Part shown: positions 1 through 11,335 of the stretch, piece after piece | Layout of the letters: each line of letters starts with the position of its first letter | How positions within the stretch are numbered: the first letter of the stretch is position 1 | Assembly: GCA_023213395.1 (NCBI GenBank) | Contig: CM041465.1 | Location: 147,257,741-147,321,740, forward strand | Origin: Cycas panzhihuaensis | Taxonomy: Eukaryota; Cycadophyta | Direction: 5' to 3' | Length of the DNA stretch: 64,000 nt | Translations under genes and position numbers: made by a program | The notes under the pieces: model-generated | What the model saw: only the letters and a program-made list of their open reading frames with translations | The model's database searches: none | Told to the model about the DNA's origin: nothing

Positions 1-345
1 TACGACTCTAATTTGTCCGTAGTGGATAAATTTGAGTTTCCCCTAGTGCAAAGAATAGACTACCCCTATTTGGTCTAGCCAAGGTTGACCCAAGAGAAGG
101 TTGTAATTGACAACAATGTCTAAGACTACAAGGTCAGTTTATATAGTCTCTTCTTCTAAAGTGAGAGGCAAGATGATTGTTCCAAGGGGCGCCTTCTTAC
201 TTTCGTCATACCCTTAACATTTCCAAGGGACATGCTCAAGAGCTTTGATGCCTAGCTTTTCTAGCATATATACTAGCATGGCATTTACAGAAGAACCATT
301 GTCCACAATGATCCTTTTCAAGGCAAATTTAGGTGTCTCATTATG
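1..345 (-). pseudogene. Gypsy aspartic protease (retropepsin) fragment
   Basis: On the minus strand, reading from about 330 towards 1, the translation contains IVDNGSSVNAML followed about 65 residues later by YNLLLGQPWLD. This is the plant Ty3/gypsy retropepsin pattern: an active-site loop (D-N/T-G-S-S form) and a later hydrophobic-Leu-Gly-Gln-Pro-Trp-Leu strand. In the family this enzyme cuts the Gag-Pol polyprotein inside the virus-like particle. At least three in-frame stops interrupt it. The protein continues beyond the left window edge. Confidence 0.7.
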
Positions 346-1399
346 GTAAAAGGATAGTGCTAATGAAGTTACTTATCCTTAGTAGAAGGGAGATCCCATG
401 GGTTGAATATGATGAGAGGTGACCCATATGAGGAGGTACCCACATCGTAAATAGGAGAGTCAGTTTACCGCAAGGTCTGTAGGAGAAAGGCTCTTTGGTT
501 AAGACAACTATGCAGAACATCTGTCATGGACATCCTTGTGGAGATGGTGTGGAGTTCCTCAATGATTAAGAAAGCCTTCCCTTTCCCTATGGATTAAGGG
601 ATGGATTGCCTAAAATTATAATGTTCCAGTCATATTGGTATGGTCTTGGGCACAACCAAGATCTTTGTTAGAGGATTCTCTAAGGAGTGTTATTATTGCA
701 AGGTGGAGGCTTCTCTGGGCTCCTTCACTACTTGTGAATGAGTGATAGGCATACTTGAGTAGTCTTAAGTAGCTGAATAATCCTCTTTACCTTAGTATTG
801 GGTTGCAAGGATGGTGTGGGTGCTATAGGTCTCGAAGGAGAAGATGAATCAATTGGGGCTTTGCCTGTGGGTTGATTTGAGGGAAGAGGAGGTGTCCCCT
901 TGCGAGGGAGTGGGCAAACCCTAACCTGTCGTTTTGTTGTTGGGGTACTTAATCCTGCTCTTCATGATTAGGAAATGGACCTTGGTGGATGGGTTGCTCC
1001 AAGTTAGATTTGGAAGGAGTTTGGGATGGAGGATCATGCGGCAAATCTAGCTCAAGGTGTTAGGTCCAACACCTTGAGTTATCATGAGTAAATTCACCAT
1101 AGATTGCATACCACTTCTTTTCAGGGAGAGGTCTTATCCTCTTCCCTTATTGAGTGGCTTCATTATTTAGCAATAAGGTTTGGTTAGTCTGGTGTACCTA
1201 ATGATAGCCTTATGAGGAATTATGTGACTCAGATATAGATTGAGCTTGTTACAACTTTAAATCTTTAATTATTCACTTGAAAGAGTGAACAATAGATGTA
1301 AGGGGATCTAAGGTCTTATCAGTAGTATTGACAAAGGGCCTAGATAGTTGTTGTTGCCTCTTTTAGTCACATGGGGGAGGTGGTTCCTCATGATATTAT

Positions 1400-2115
1400 A
1401 TATTCCTATTAACCTTTTTGAGATCAACTTGGATCTCAATAGATTCAAGGTCCAAGCACTTGGCTATGGCCGAATCACATGTAGTCGCTCCTATTTTAAG
1501 GACTTCAAAGTGGACCTCAGGGCATAATGCATTCACAAATATGTCTCGCTTTAAATTCTCTAGCAACGTGGCCTTAGAAGAATTAAAGAGATCATGGAAC
1601 CTACAAACAAAGTCCTAGTTAAGCTTATCTTAGCCTTGATTGAGTGAGAGAAGGGCTTTAGCCCTGCTTTCAAATGGCTAAGCAACATCAAAGTAGTTGA
1701 TAAAGGAGTCAATTAATTGTTGGAAGGTCATGATAGAATGGGCAAGCAAATGATAAAACCACTTGAGAGCATCCTCTTGGAGAAACCTAGGAAATAGCTT
1801 CATCAAGATATGGTCATATGCCCAATAATCAATACACACCATGGCAAATGCCATAATGTGATCTGTCAGGTCCTAGGAAGAAGTTCCATCAAATTTAGGC
1901 ACTTATGGAGGGTGAGGTAGATTCATATGCAAACCCTCCATAAAAAGTGAGCTCAACCTATAATCAATAAAGGGCCATACCCTTGGTTGAATTAAAGGGT
2001 CAGAGGAAGGATAGGTGGGAGTTGGGTATGGGTACCTCGGTCTGACATATGGTGGGTAAGAAGGTGTTGTGTAAGGATTATATCCATGTTGATATGGAAC
2101 ATATGAGGGCATGGT
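1400..2115 (-). pseudogene. Gypsy gag, core and central part (retrotrans_gag type)
   Basis: The minus-strand translation from about 1905 downwards starts PKFDGTSS, then shows DLTDHIMAF, ILMKLFPRFLQEDALKWFYHL and SIMTFQQLIDSFINYF. This spacing of FDG, D-x-x-L-x-K-x-F-P-x-x-L and A-x-x-W-F is the retrotrans_gag (capsid) domain of Ty3/gypsy elements. Immediately N-terminal, 1903-2112 encodes an open Pro/Tyr-rich stretch that fits the low-complexity gag N-terminal region. Stops occur after FDGTSS and inside the core. The first part of the same gene lies at 17580-17900, beyond element A. Confidence 0.65.
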
Positions 2116-2474
2116 ATATAGGGTTCTTCCTAGTTGATAGGGAGGGATTGCTCCTAAGTGTGAGTATGTAGAATAGAAAGAATGAAGAGGGTGCCTTAAC
2201 CCTCCTTGTAGTTACATAACATAAGTGAGGAAACATGAGTTGATACTCCCTAAGGAATGGACATATAATAGGGTGGCACATAGGAAGCCATTGGTCCTCT
2301 TTAAGAGGGAACCAAGGGTGGAATTGATTGGTTCATATGGGTAATAAGATGTGGTAATGGGTTTTACCCAAATGCCCCCCCTAAAAGGGGAGCCACTCCA
2401 TAGGGGTGGAGTGGGTCCATCCCATAGGTAGGTAAGGGGTTGGAATCCCTATATTCCTATGATTGGGAAGTATA

Positions 2475-2685
2475 TGAAAGAGGTTAATATATCAAGGTTA
2501 TTTGTGTAGATTAATTAAGTGGCATTAGGATATATTATTAACATAAAGATGAAATCTCAAGGAGGGAGTCATTATTCATTTTCACCTCTAAGGTTTGCTC
2601 TTATATCTTGTTTCATCTCTTTTTCATTCTCCATTACCATTGTGTGCATGTGAGTGATTTATTCCCTAAATCTATCATTCCTTCA
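2475..2685 (+). repeat. 5' LTR of element A (internally deleted)
   Basis: It starts TGAAAGAGG and ends CCTTCA next to the primer-binding site. It aligns with 16821-17131 along its length but lacks about 100 bp that the 3' copy has between the TATA-like stretch and the AAATCTCAA segment. The copy is 211 bp against 311 bp. Confidence 0.85.
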
Positions 2686-2687
2686 TG

Positions 2688-2699
2688 TGGTATCAGAGC
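2688..2699 (+). promoter_or_regulatory. Primer-binding site of A (initiator tRNA-Met)
   Basis: TGGTATCAGAGC is an exact match to the usual plant LTR-retrotransposon primer-binding site complementary to the 3' end of initiator tRNA-Met. It lies two bases after the 5' LTR. Minus-strand DNA synthesis would begin here. Confidence 0.9.
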
Positions 2700-4985
2700 A
2701 AGCTTCCTTTATATTCCTCATTTACACTTACAATGGAGCCATCACTTCCTTTTCCCCCATAATCCATATGGTGAAGGAGATTGTAAAAGTGGATTTTTAA
2801 GTTTTTATCATAGTATATTTAGTATTGTTTGCTTTCCCTTTCTCTTTTGCAGGTTTAAAAGCACAATATAAGGAGTTATAAGGCCTGAGGATTCCAATAT
2901 TTTAGTAGCTATTTATGCTATCTCATTCTTCTTTTCTTTCCCCTCTTTCTGTCCATTTAATAAGGTAAAATTCTACCCAATTTTTTCTACCATTTAGAAG
3001 AATATTTATAAGGAGAGGTTCTATCCATTTCTTTTAAGAATTTAGAGCCCACTTGTAACCTACACCCATCATACCTGTAACAGCTACAACACTTGCTTCT
3101 GGTGGAACTGCTCTAATAGATCCTATAGGTGTTGTAACCAAACTACAATGGGAGATAGATGATAAAAAGATTCATATAGAAATTCTATTGGTTATTGATC
3201 ACTCCTTGTACAACTTAATTAATGAAGAGCAACATGATATAGCCTAGAAGGTCTTTGAAGTTCCTAAGAAGAACTTTTATACCAAGTCAGACTTAAAATG
3301 TGTTCATCTTATTTTGAAAATGAATAATTTAAAAATATAGAAGGGACAACCTCATGAGACAATAAATTTTCTTCAACCATAAAATAGGTAATTAACAAAT
3401 ATTTTAAGACTCAATGCATCACTTGGGCATTATTGATCAAATCATGTCTACATGACCTTGATTATAAAAACTTGCTTGGAAGCCTTCAATCTAGTGGAAC
3501 ATTGAAGTCACTCAACTTTGAAGCATTATCGAGGAGTTCATAGAATTTGATATGACTTTTCATACCAAATTTATAGCCTCTAACTCTCTTCCAGATGTAG
3601 CGTTTGAGGTATAAGAAAAAGCTTGCTACAAAAAAAATTAAGGTTCCTCTCATGGTAAAAGAAATGATCGAGTAAGAGGAAGAGGAAGAAATATGGGAAA
3701 CCATCCACAAGGTCAACCAAACCCTCGATCATAGCCTCGACAATTTCAAGGCCAAGGCCCACCTTAACAAAAAGTAAGACAGTCAGGCCAAACTAGTACT
3801 CCTTCAGGGATTGGTAATCAAATTATTATGTATAATCGATGTAACCATAAAGGACACTTTGCGAAATACTATAGAATTGCCACTTATAAGTTGGCTAAGT
3901 TCCAACCATAACATGGAGCTCATAATGTTGAAGAAACTTGTGAAGAATCCTTTAGTGGTGTAACATTTTCAAAGATTTGAAGGATCTTCAATATCAAATG
4001 CCATTAACCAAAAAGAGAGATACTTTGAAGCTCGATGTGGATATATCACTTGTGAATTCCCTTTACCAATGCCAAGTCCTATTGGAATTGCAAATAGTGT
4101 TGCTTCAATCAATGGATAATGAATCATGGACATAGAAGCAACTCAATATATGACATGCAATCGTAGTTTATATCAAATATTTGACTCAAATGTTTAAGGA
4201 GTTGTTCACATGGCTGACAAATCATAATAACCTATTAAAGGAATTATTAACATTTGCCTGAAACTCCCAGGCTTAAGAGATTTTATATTGCTTGATGTCT
4301 TATACATACTCAATATCAAATAAAACCTGCTCTCCTTATCCACACTTGTCTCTTATGTATTTAATCTAAGTATAACTGCAAATGACCAGACTCTCTAAGT
4401 CATTCACCCTCTAACTGATTAAGTGGTCTTGACTAGACATATCACTAACAAACTCTTTTGACTGAATAACTCTACAACTTCTGAAGCCCATTATGCCCAA
4501 AATTCTTGTGCTGATGAAGAATTTGCATTTAATACCATCCTAACCCCCCCAACATTGTCACTAGAAGCTCTTTGGCATGCTTACATGGGCCATGTTCACA
4601 GTGATAGACTTAGAGATCTTTGTAACATGCTTCCAAGTCTTCCAAAGTTCTCCTCTAAGCCCTTTAAATATAAAGCTTATATTATTGCCAAATTTCATTG
4701 ATAACCCTTTTCTAAAAATCAGTAGAAATTGAGCCATCTATTGCAACTGGTATACTTTGATTTGTATGGACCAATGCGCATTCCTTCACTAAAGGGTGAC
4801 TTATATTATATCTCTTTCATTAATGATTTCACTAAGAAAGTATGGGTAGCTTTTCTATATAAAAAAGATAAAGCCTTCTGTGTATTCAAAGAATTCAAAG
4901 CCTGCATTGAAAAAAAGTTAGATTATTAACTTAAATATCTTTAAACTGATAATGGTGGCAAATATACCTCACATGAGTAGCAATG
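2700..4985 (+). pseudogene. Copia gag, protease and integrase N-terminal part of A
   Basis: In several plus-strand frames the order is as follows. Gag-like sequence lies at about 3100-3800. A degraded zinc knuckle RCNHKGHFAKYY (about 3838) has two of its Cys replaced by Tyr. A protease remnant IEATQYMTC (about 4130) has lost the Asp-Ser-Gly active site. GAG-pre-integrase sequence LWHAYMGHVHSDRL follows (about 4570), then integrase with VYFDLYGP (first catalytic Asp), an open stretch at 4729-4929, and TDNGGKYTSHE (second catalytic Asp). Many stops and frame changes make it a pseudogene. It stops matching copia at about 4985. Confidence 0.75.
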
Positions 4986-6325
4986 ATGCAAAAATAAATG
5001 TTGTGATGAGAAGGCAAATAATGATTAAGTATTTTCAACAACTATGAAGAATGAGTATAAGCAATGATTCAAGAATGAGGCCTAATGTGGAGCTAACAAA
5101 GAGTGGTGATGTATCATGCTGATAACTGCTAACTTATGTCTAAATATAGGTGAGGTTTTGATGTCTAAGGCTTCTAGTACATGATTAGGACCTTCACACG
5201 CAATACCTGCACCTACGATTTGTGATGAAATCCAAGTCACATTAGAGCCCAGGTACTCTCAGTCCTTACCTAATTCACCAATGAGTAGTTATATACCTCC
5301 TCTAAATAGTCAAATGGTACATGCGTATCCCACAGTTATGATGGATATTGGTCTAGGTTAATTTTAATCTTGCGTTAAGGTATTAGTTATCTTGGTCAGT
5401 TATTAAGATAATCCCTGAAGGGAGCCTATAGGTATGGCCGACCTATCGCTCCACTAATATTTTGGTTAAGACTAGGCGTAGTATGAAACTCACACCTCCC
5501 TTAGGGCCTAGACTTCGGCTAACTATAATCTATTTCAACTAAGGTAAGTGTGCACATAATTCAAGAATTTGTGGCATAAATCAAATGTAATGGATTCATT
5601 TTAGGAAATATAAAAATTTGTTCATGTTTATATTACTAAAATGAATTGCTAATGTGTTGATGCTTGCTTTTATGCTTTTGTCTATCAATGTGCATACATA
5701 TAAACAAATATACAAAGATGTTAAGTATAAACACCATACTTTGCTACGATCTAAGTGTTTTACTATTACAATAAGATTTTTTTTTTGCTTTGACTATTTG
5801 AAAAACACCTCCTTTTTTTTGTTAAAAAAATGAAAAAAGCAAAAAACTTAAAAATTTACTTCTAAACTTAAATTTTAACCAAGAGAAAAAGTACTAGGAA
5901 AAGTAAGAGGAATCTGAATCTTTTGTCAGAAACTTCTATATGGCCATGCAACTATATGAAATGACTGGAACATTTTGGTTCGAAACTTCACTCTCCCAAA
6001 TGATAGATCTTACTATGGTGAATTAAAAAGTCTTCTGGTAAAATTTCTGAAAATGAGTAGAAACAACCTAAAACTTGATGAAACTCCTATTAAACTTTTC
6101 TTGGCAGAAATCTAAATTTTAAAGAAATCTTTCCCTATGGTGTATCAAATCTAATAAAACTTGATTTGTTAGATTTCTTGATGTTAGATCTACTAAAGCC
6201 CTCAAGAAATTTTGACATGCATTAAAAATTTAGAGAAATTTCTCAAAAAAGTAGTTAGATTAAGGTTGACTAAACTTCTATTTTTTTAAGCCAATCGAGA
6301 CAGAATTTAGAGATAGTGTAGAAGA
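4986..6325. other. Foreign or rearranged segment inside A
   Basis: Between integrase (ends about 4985) and the reverse transcriptase C-terminal part (starts about 6330) a copia element needs roughly 1.7 kb of coding sequence. Instead there is about 1.3 kb with no recognisable coding in either strand. It includes a less AT-rich block (5150-5560) and AT-rich DNA with poly-A/T runs (5770-5880). No LTR pair or target duplication could be found for it. It is probably a deletion combined with an insertion. Confidence 0.4.
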
Positions 6326-6733
6326 CAAAGATGTTTATCTTGCTTGGGCGACTCTCCTTGAAATTTTTTTGCCAAAACAGACAAAGTCACTTATCTCATA
6401 ATCTTTGTGGATAGCATGCTAGTAATGGGTAACAGTGAACAGGTAATAAGCCAGCTTAAAAAGGACCTTGGCAAAATGTTCGAATTATTTGGCCTTGGTT
6501 TGGTAAAATATTACTTAGGAATTGAAGTAATACAAAAGAATGAAAATTTTTTCATCTCCTAAGAAAAATACAGCAACGATCTTCTAACTAAGTTTTAGTT
6601 AGAAGATGCTTGTCCAGTGGCTTTACCTATGGACCCTAATACTAAACTTTCAACTGATGGTGGCATTAGGGAGGCAGATGCAATACTCTATAGGAAACTT
6701 GTAAGTAGTCTTATCTACACTACCAATACAAGG
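6326..6733 (+). pseudogene. Reverse transcriptase C-terminal part of A, before B
   Basis: One frame reads DKVTYLIIFVDSMLVMGN, the copia YVDD region with the second catalytic Asp changed to Ser. KYYLGIEV, a degraded ALPMDPNTKL and LYRKLVSSLIYTTNTR follow, all standard landmarks of the copia reverse transcriptase/connection region. Two in-frame stops are present. The frame breaks at ACAAGG where element B is inserted and resumes at 15780 as RPNIAHSI, so the insertion split a codon-continuous gene. Confidence 0.85.
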
Positions 6734-7089
6734 TGTTGTTTACGTAGAAGTAGAGTGAGACATTAGACTGAGCACATTTTAAGTTAACAAGATGTTTTCT
6801 AATGATGGCAGTGTTAATAAACACCAAGGAGGTATTCCCACCCCTTAAATAGATTTTTGGGGAGGCAACACGTGCCATCACCCGACTTGCATGTTAGCTG
6901 AAAAAATATTCAAACTATATTAAAAAAATAATATTTAATAAATAATGCACATACCTTAATAATATTTTGTCAGCTCTATGTCCCTTTAGCGGCTATTGGG
7001 AGGCTTTAGGTGCCCTAGGGGGCCTCAAAGGTGGCTTTAAGGGGTCCTAGGTGCACAGTTCTTCAAATACATTGGGGTTAATCTCAATA
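6734..7089 (-). repeat. 3' LTR of element B
   Basis: It runs from TGTTGTTTACG to CTCAATA on the plus strand and matches 15424-15779 in length and sequence. In element orientation it starts TATTGAGATTAACCCC, presumably an altered TGTTG start. It is followed on the interior side by the reverse complement of a GGGGGAGA purine tract at 7090-7098. Confidence 0.9.
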
Positions 7090-7560
7090 TTCTCCCCCAT
7101 AAACCCAATGTAGACGACTCCCAAACTTTCTCTAAACTTCTAGAATTTGATATTTCCTAAAGCCTTTGTAAATTTTTTTGTTATCTGATCTTCGGTGTTG
7201 CAATAAGCTAACTCGATCTTGTCTACTTGTATAAGTTCCCGAATCAAGTGGTGTTGCATCTCAATGTATTTTATTCTACCATGGAATACTAGATTTTTAG
7301 TCATTTGGATAGTGCTTTAATTGTCATACCAAATTCTAATGGGACCTTGTTGTTTAATCTAAAAATCTTGTAAAAGTTTTCTTAGCCATATTGATTCACA
7401 AGCTTCTACAACTGCTGCTTTATATTCTACCTCGGTTGTAGATAAGGAGACAGTATTTTACTTCTTTATACTCTGAGCTACTGTTACTAATCCCATACTA
7501 AATACATAACCCATTGTAGACTTTCTATCAACAACATCACCTACCTAATCTGAATCTTTG
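7090..7560 (-). pseudogene. Copia RNase H of B
   Basis: The minus-strand translation gives KSTMGYVFS, SLSTTEVEYKAAV, IWYDN followed by a stop, MTKNLVFHGRIKYIE and ITKKFTKALGN. These are the RNase H landmarks of Ty1/copia polyproteins (the E of TEVEY and the D of YDN are catalytic in the family). The domain degrades the RNA template and makes the purine primer. It has several stops. It continues directly from the reverse transcriptase at 7568 upwards. Confidence 0.8.
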
Positions 7561-7567
7561 TAGCAAA

Positions 7568-8570
7568 TCAACTAAAATTTGGAGGTATTTTGTAATATAA
7601 CCCAAAATCTGGAGTCCCTTTAAGGTATCTAAGGATTCTCTTGGCAGCTTGCCAATGAGAGGTTTTTGGATCCTGCATAAACCTAGACACAGCATTAACT
7701 AAGTGTGTTATATCTGGTCGAATAGATATCAAATATATTAAGCTGTCAATGAGTTGTCTATAGAGAGTTGAACCAATCGAAGTTAAATCATCCGTCTTAG
7801 ATAGTTTGATTCTAGTTTCTTCTAGGGTTGCCAATGGTTTGTAGTCTATCATTATGAACCTTTGTAGTAGATCCAATATGTATTTGTATTGAGAGATGAA
7901 AATTCCCTATTTATCCTGCTTGACTTCTAATCCTAGGAAGTAATGCATAAGGCCTAAGTCAGACATCTTGAATTCCTTACACATAACATATTTAAATTGT
8001 TGTAAAAGATATGAGTCATTTCTGGTATAAACTAGGTCATCCACATAAAGACCTACAATCAAGATTGAACTTCCCTTGATTTGAGTGTATAAGTTTAGAT
8101 CTGCGTAAGATCTCTCAAATCCTTGATCTTTAAAATACTTGTATATGTAGGAATACCAAGCCCTAGGTGCTTGTTTTAGACTATATAATGTATTTTTTAA
8201 TTTATACACTTTGTTCTCTTCTCCCCTAACTTCAAAACCAAGGGATTGAGTGATATAGATGTCTTCTTTGATATATCCATTTAGGAAAGCACTTTTCGTA
8301 TCCATTTGATAAACTTTCCAACCCATTTGGGCTGCTAAACTCATCATCATTTGAACAAATTCTAACCTAACAACTGGGGCAAATGTTTCTGTATAGTCTA
8401 TGCCTTCTTTTTGAGTATATCCTATTGCAACCAATCTAGCTTTATATTTGTCGATAGAGCCCTCTGAGTGGAACTTGGTCTTATAGACATATTTTATGCT
8501 AATAATTTTTTTCTTTGGTGGTAAGTCAACGAGTTCCTATGTATCATTCTTAATAATGGACTTATACTCC
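7568..8570 (-). pseudogene. Copia reverse transcriptase of B
   Basis: Two long open stretches (7907-8434 and 7568-7876) lie in one frame. Landmarks in order are GYTQKEGIDYTETFAPVVRL, QMDTKSAFLNGYI, YSLKQAPRAWY, the intact catalytic box LYVDDLVY, MHYFLGLEV, and in the second stretch LYRQLIDSLIYLISIRPDI with RILRYLKGTPDFGLYY. This is the RVT_2 reverse transcriptase domain. Only the short gap at 7877-7906 carries a stop, so this is the best-kept part of B. Confidence 0.88.
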
Positions 8571-9560
8571 TCTTCCATGGCTTTCTTCCAACATTCATGT
8601 TGATTAGCCTTAGTAAAGGTTTGAAGCTTATGAGTTTCTAGTACCTTGCTCATTAGGGAAAAGTTGACCCTATGTGAGCATGTGGATCTTTTATCGCTCT
8701 CCAAGATATCTCTCAAGTCATGGTTACGATGAACCCATTTAAGTAAGTATTGTGGTGGAGATTTGAGATGAAGTTTCCTCCTTACTCGATTCATGGATAC
8801 TTCTCCACATAAGAGGCACATATTTAGACTTATAAGATGTGCCAAACTTAATGACAATCTCCTTCTTCTTTTCTTGATTATCTTGGTAGTAGGTGTCTTC
8901 CTGAAATTTGACATCTCTACTCACTATAACTTTTCTTGATTTTGGATCATAAACCTTGTAGGATTTAGAAGATTTACTATAGCCAATGAAGATACATTTA
9001 ATACTATGGTCATCCAACTCGGTTCTTCTTTGATCAGGAATATGGACATATGCTAGACATCTAAATACCCTGAGATGATATATACTTGGTGTTTAACCAG
9101 TCCATGCTTCTTCTGGAGTTTTCCACCTAAGAGCTTTGGTGGAACATCTATTAAGTAAGTAGACAGTTGTATGAACTGATTCAACCCAAAATTATTGGCC
9201 CAAGTTCTTATCTTTAAGCATACATCTTTCCATTTCAACTATAGTTCGATTCTTCATTTCTGTTACACCATTTTATTGTGGGGTATAGGGGGTGGTGAAT
9301 TGTCTCTTGATCCTATTGTGGGTATAATCATCCTTAAAAGTATTGGATGTAAACTCTTCCCCATTATCTGATCTTAGAGATAGGATATGATATCCACTTT
9401 CTCGCTCTACAAAGGTTTTGAAGTCAACAAAGTGGTTGAAAACATCTAATTTATATCTTAGAAAGAAAATCCATATCTTCCTTATGAAGTTATCAATGAA
9501 GGTGAGGAAATATTTTGCACCTGCTAAGGAGAGAGTAGTCATAAGTCTAGAGATGTCTAT
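8571..9560 (-). pseudogene. Copia integrase of B with C-terminal linker
   Basis: The catalytic core reads LTFIDNFIRKIWIFFL and LSLRSDNGEEF (second catalytic Asp) and reaches FTTPYTPQ at 9273. The C-terminal part includes TKALRWKTPEEAW and DDHSIKCIFIGYSKSSKSYK (8739-9017), typical of copia integrases just before the variable linker to reverse transcriptase. A frame change lies near 8740-8780, where the linker ORF and the reverse transcriptase N-terminal frame part company. Several stops are present. Confidence 0.82.
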
Positions 9561-10150
9561 GTATACTAATTGAAGAGGGGCAGATGCTTAATGGCTATAA
9601 TCTAGAAAGCTTTCTCTATGGTGTTTACCAAGAAGGCATCCCTCAAACAAGTTTTTTATTGACATCAATATGTGGTAAACTATTAACTGTGTCCATCCTT
9701 TTCGTAAGAGTCAAGTTGTTATAGTTAAGATGACCAAACCTTCTATGCTACAAGTCACTATCCATGGTAGTTTAGGTTCTGAGGGCATAGGTATCTGAAG
9801 GAGTGAGGATAAGCTTAAATAGACGATCCTTAGTCATTTTTCGTTTGGCAACAATAACTTTATTTTTCTTCTTATCTTTGATAAGATATTCACCATTGTC
9901 AAAAATCACATTGTAATCTTGTCCCATCATCTGTCCTACTAAGAGTAAGTTCTTCCTTAGGGAAGGGACATATAAGACATCATCTAAGTGTCTATATTCA
10001 CCTATATCAGTCATCAAAGCTATACTACCTTTCCTAACAGATTCATGGGAGATATTATCTCCAAGCATGATGGATCCTTTTATGTTTTTATCCAAGGTCT
10101 AAAATAAATATTCTTTGTTGGTTATGTGGGTTGAGCAACCTGAATTGATG
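9561..10150 (-). pseudogene. Protease and GAG-pre-integrase of B
   Basis: Reading down from about 10150, YINSGCSTHIT is the copia protease active-site region with the catalytic Asp replaced by Asn. The open stretch 9772-10095 follows with the expected DDVLYVPSLRKNLLLVGQ segment. It leads into RRFGHLNYNNL of the GAG-pre-integrase zinc-binding domain before the integrase core. The frame of 9772-10095 differs from that of the integrase, so a frameshift separates them. Confidence 0.75.
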
Positions 10151-11335
10151 TACTAGTTATCATCATCTTCTTCCTTACCAGAAAAACTAGATAGAAATAA
10201 TCTATTATTAACCTTTGATTCAAATGAATTTTGAGCATGTCCTCTAGATGGTGGTCCATATTTTGAGAAGCATTTATCTTCATTGTTACCACTTCTATGG
10301 CAATAAGTATAATACAATGGATCTTTTCTTCCATAGCTTAGGCTTCTACTCCTTGGATGAGAGTGATCAATATTGAAGGATCTTCCCCTTTCCTCATAAG
10401 ATTGATGAGGGTTGTCTCTTAGTCTATTGTCATGATATGCCTAATTTGACCTTGAATATTAAGAATTCCCTTGGCAATTTGGATAGCAAGTATGATTCTC
10501 AAATTATCTCCTTTGATTGATATTTCTTAGAGGGTCTTCATGTTGTTGGGGTCCTTCTTGCATCCTTTAGTGAGGGGCTTAATATCTTGGAGGGTCTTGT
10601 CTAGTATCCCTTTGAGGATTTCCACATTTTCTTCTTAGAGGTGATTCTTTTTGCCTTGAGGTTTCTACTTGAGAGTTAGATTGAATGTAGGCCTTTGTAG
10701 CAAAGGCATGTTCTAGAGATTCATTTATACTTTGTTATTCTTATATAGACACAAGCATCACACTAACTTGTTCTACTTTGAGAGTGCTTAGATCTTTTAA
10801 AATACTGATACTAGTAGCCACCATTTCAAAGCATCTGATAGCTACAACACATCTAAGGATCCTTTCAACTACCCTTTGTTCAGTTAAGGTATCTCTAAGA
10901 GACCTCATTTAGTTTACAATGTCTTAGATTTTGGTCATAAATTTTGTTATGGATTCATTGGGCATCATACGTAAATTTTTAAACTTACTTCTTAAGTTCT
11001 GTAGTTTAGAGGAGGATACTCCTTCATATATTAGCTATAAGATGTCACAAGCTTCTTTTGACTTAACTGATTCACTAACTCATAGAAAAACATTGTCTTC
11101 AAATGCATAGAAGACGAGGGCTAAGGCTTCATTGTCTTTCTTGACATTCTCCTTGTAGGTAGCATTTTCTACATCAGATAGATTTTATCCTAATTCGTTG
11201 TAGCCTGTCTTTACAATTTCCCACATGTCATTAGTTATGAGGATGGATCTCACCCTCCTACTCCAATTTAGAAAATTATTTTCCATCCAATTTAGGGATA
11301 ATCATGTTCCCAAAGCTAGAAGTCATATTGAACTA
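10151..11335 (-). pseudogene. Copia gag of B with zinc-knuckle remnant
   Basis: The minus-strand translation from about 11335 shows ENNFLNWSRRVRSILITNDM, KKDNEALALVFYAFEDNVF, KEACDILQLIYEGV and KLQNLRSKFKNLRMMPNESI. This matches the UBN2-type gag of plant copia elements. A basic, Arg/Ser/Pro-rich tail follows, then a zinc-knuckle remnant YCHRSGNNEDKC near 10285. Several stops interrupt it. Gag normally forms the virus-like particle shell and packages the RNA. Confidence 0.75.

Larger units (their letters stand above)
1..2469 (-). mobile_element. Ty3/gypsy-like retrotransposon G, right-hand part (decayed)
   Basis: Reverse-strand reading gives fragments of a Ty3/gypsy polyprotein: a gag core (about 1400-1905), a Pro/Tyr-rich gag N-terminal stretch (1903-2470) and a retropepsin domain near the window edge. 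The order gag to protease runs right to left, so reverse transcriptase and integrase would lie outside the window. The element is cut at 2470-2474 by copia element A, and its gag N-terminus resumes at 17137. Many stop codons are present, so it is dead. No LTR or primer-binding site was found for it. Confidence 0.75.

Noticed and set aside
2688-2699. Possible tRNA gene piece
   Set aside because: TGGTATCAGAGC and its copies are primer-binding sites complementary to initiator tRNA-Met. No tRNA cloverleaf surrounds any of them.
9053-9238. 61-codon minus-strand frame in B
   Set aside because: A shadow. The integrase tail with its T-K-A-L and T-P-E-E-A-W landmarks reads in another frame of the same strand.
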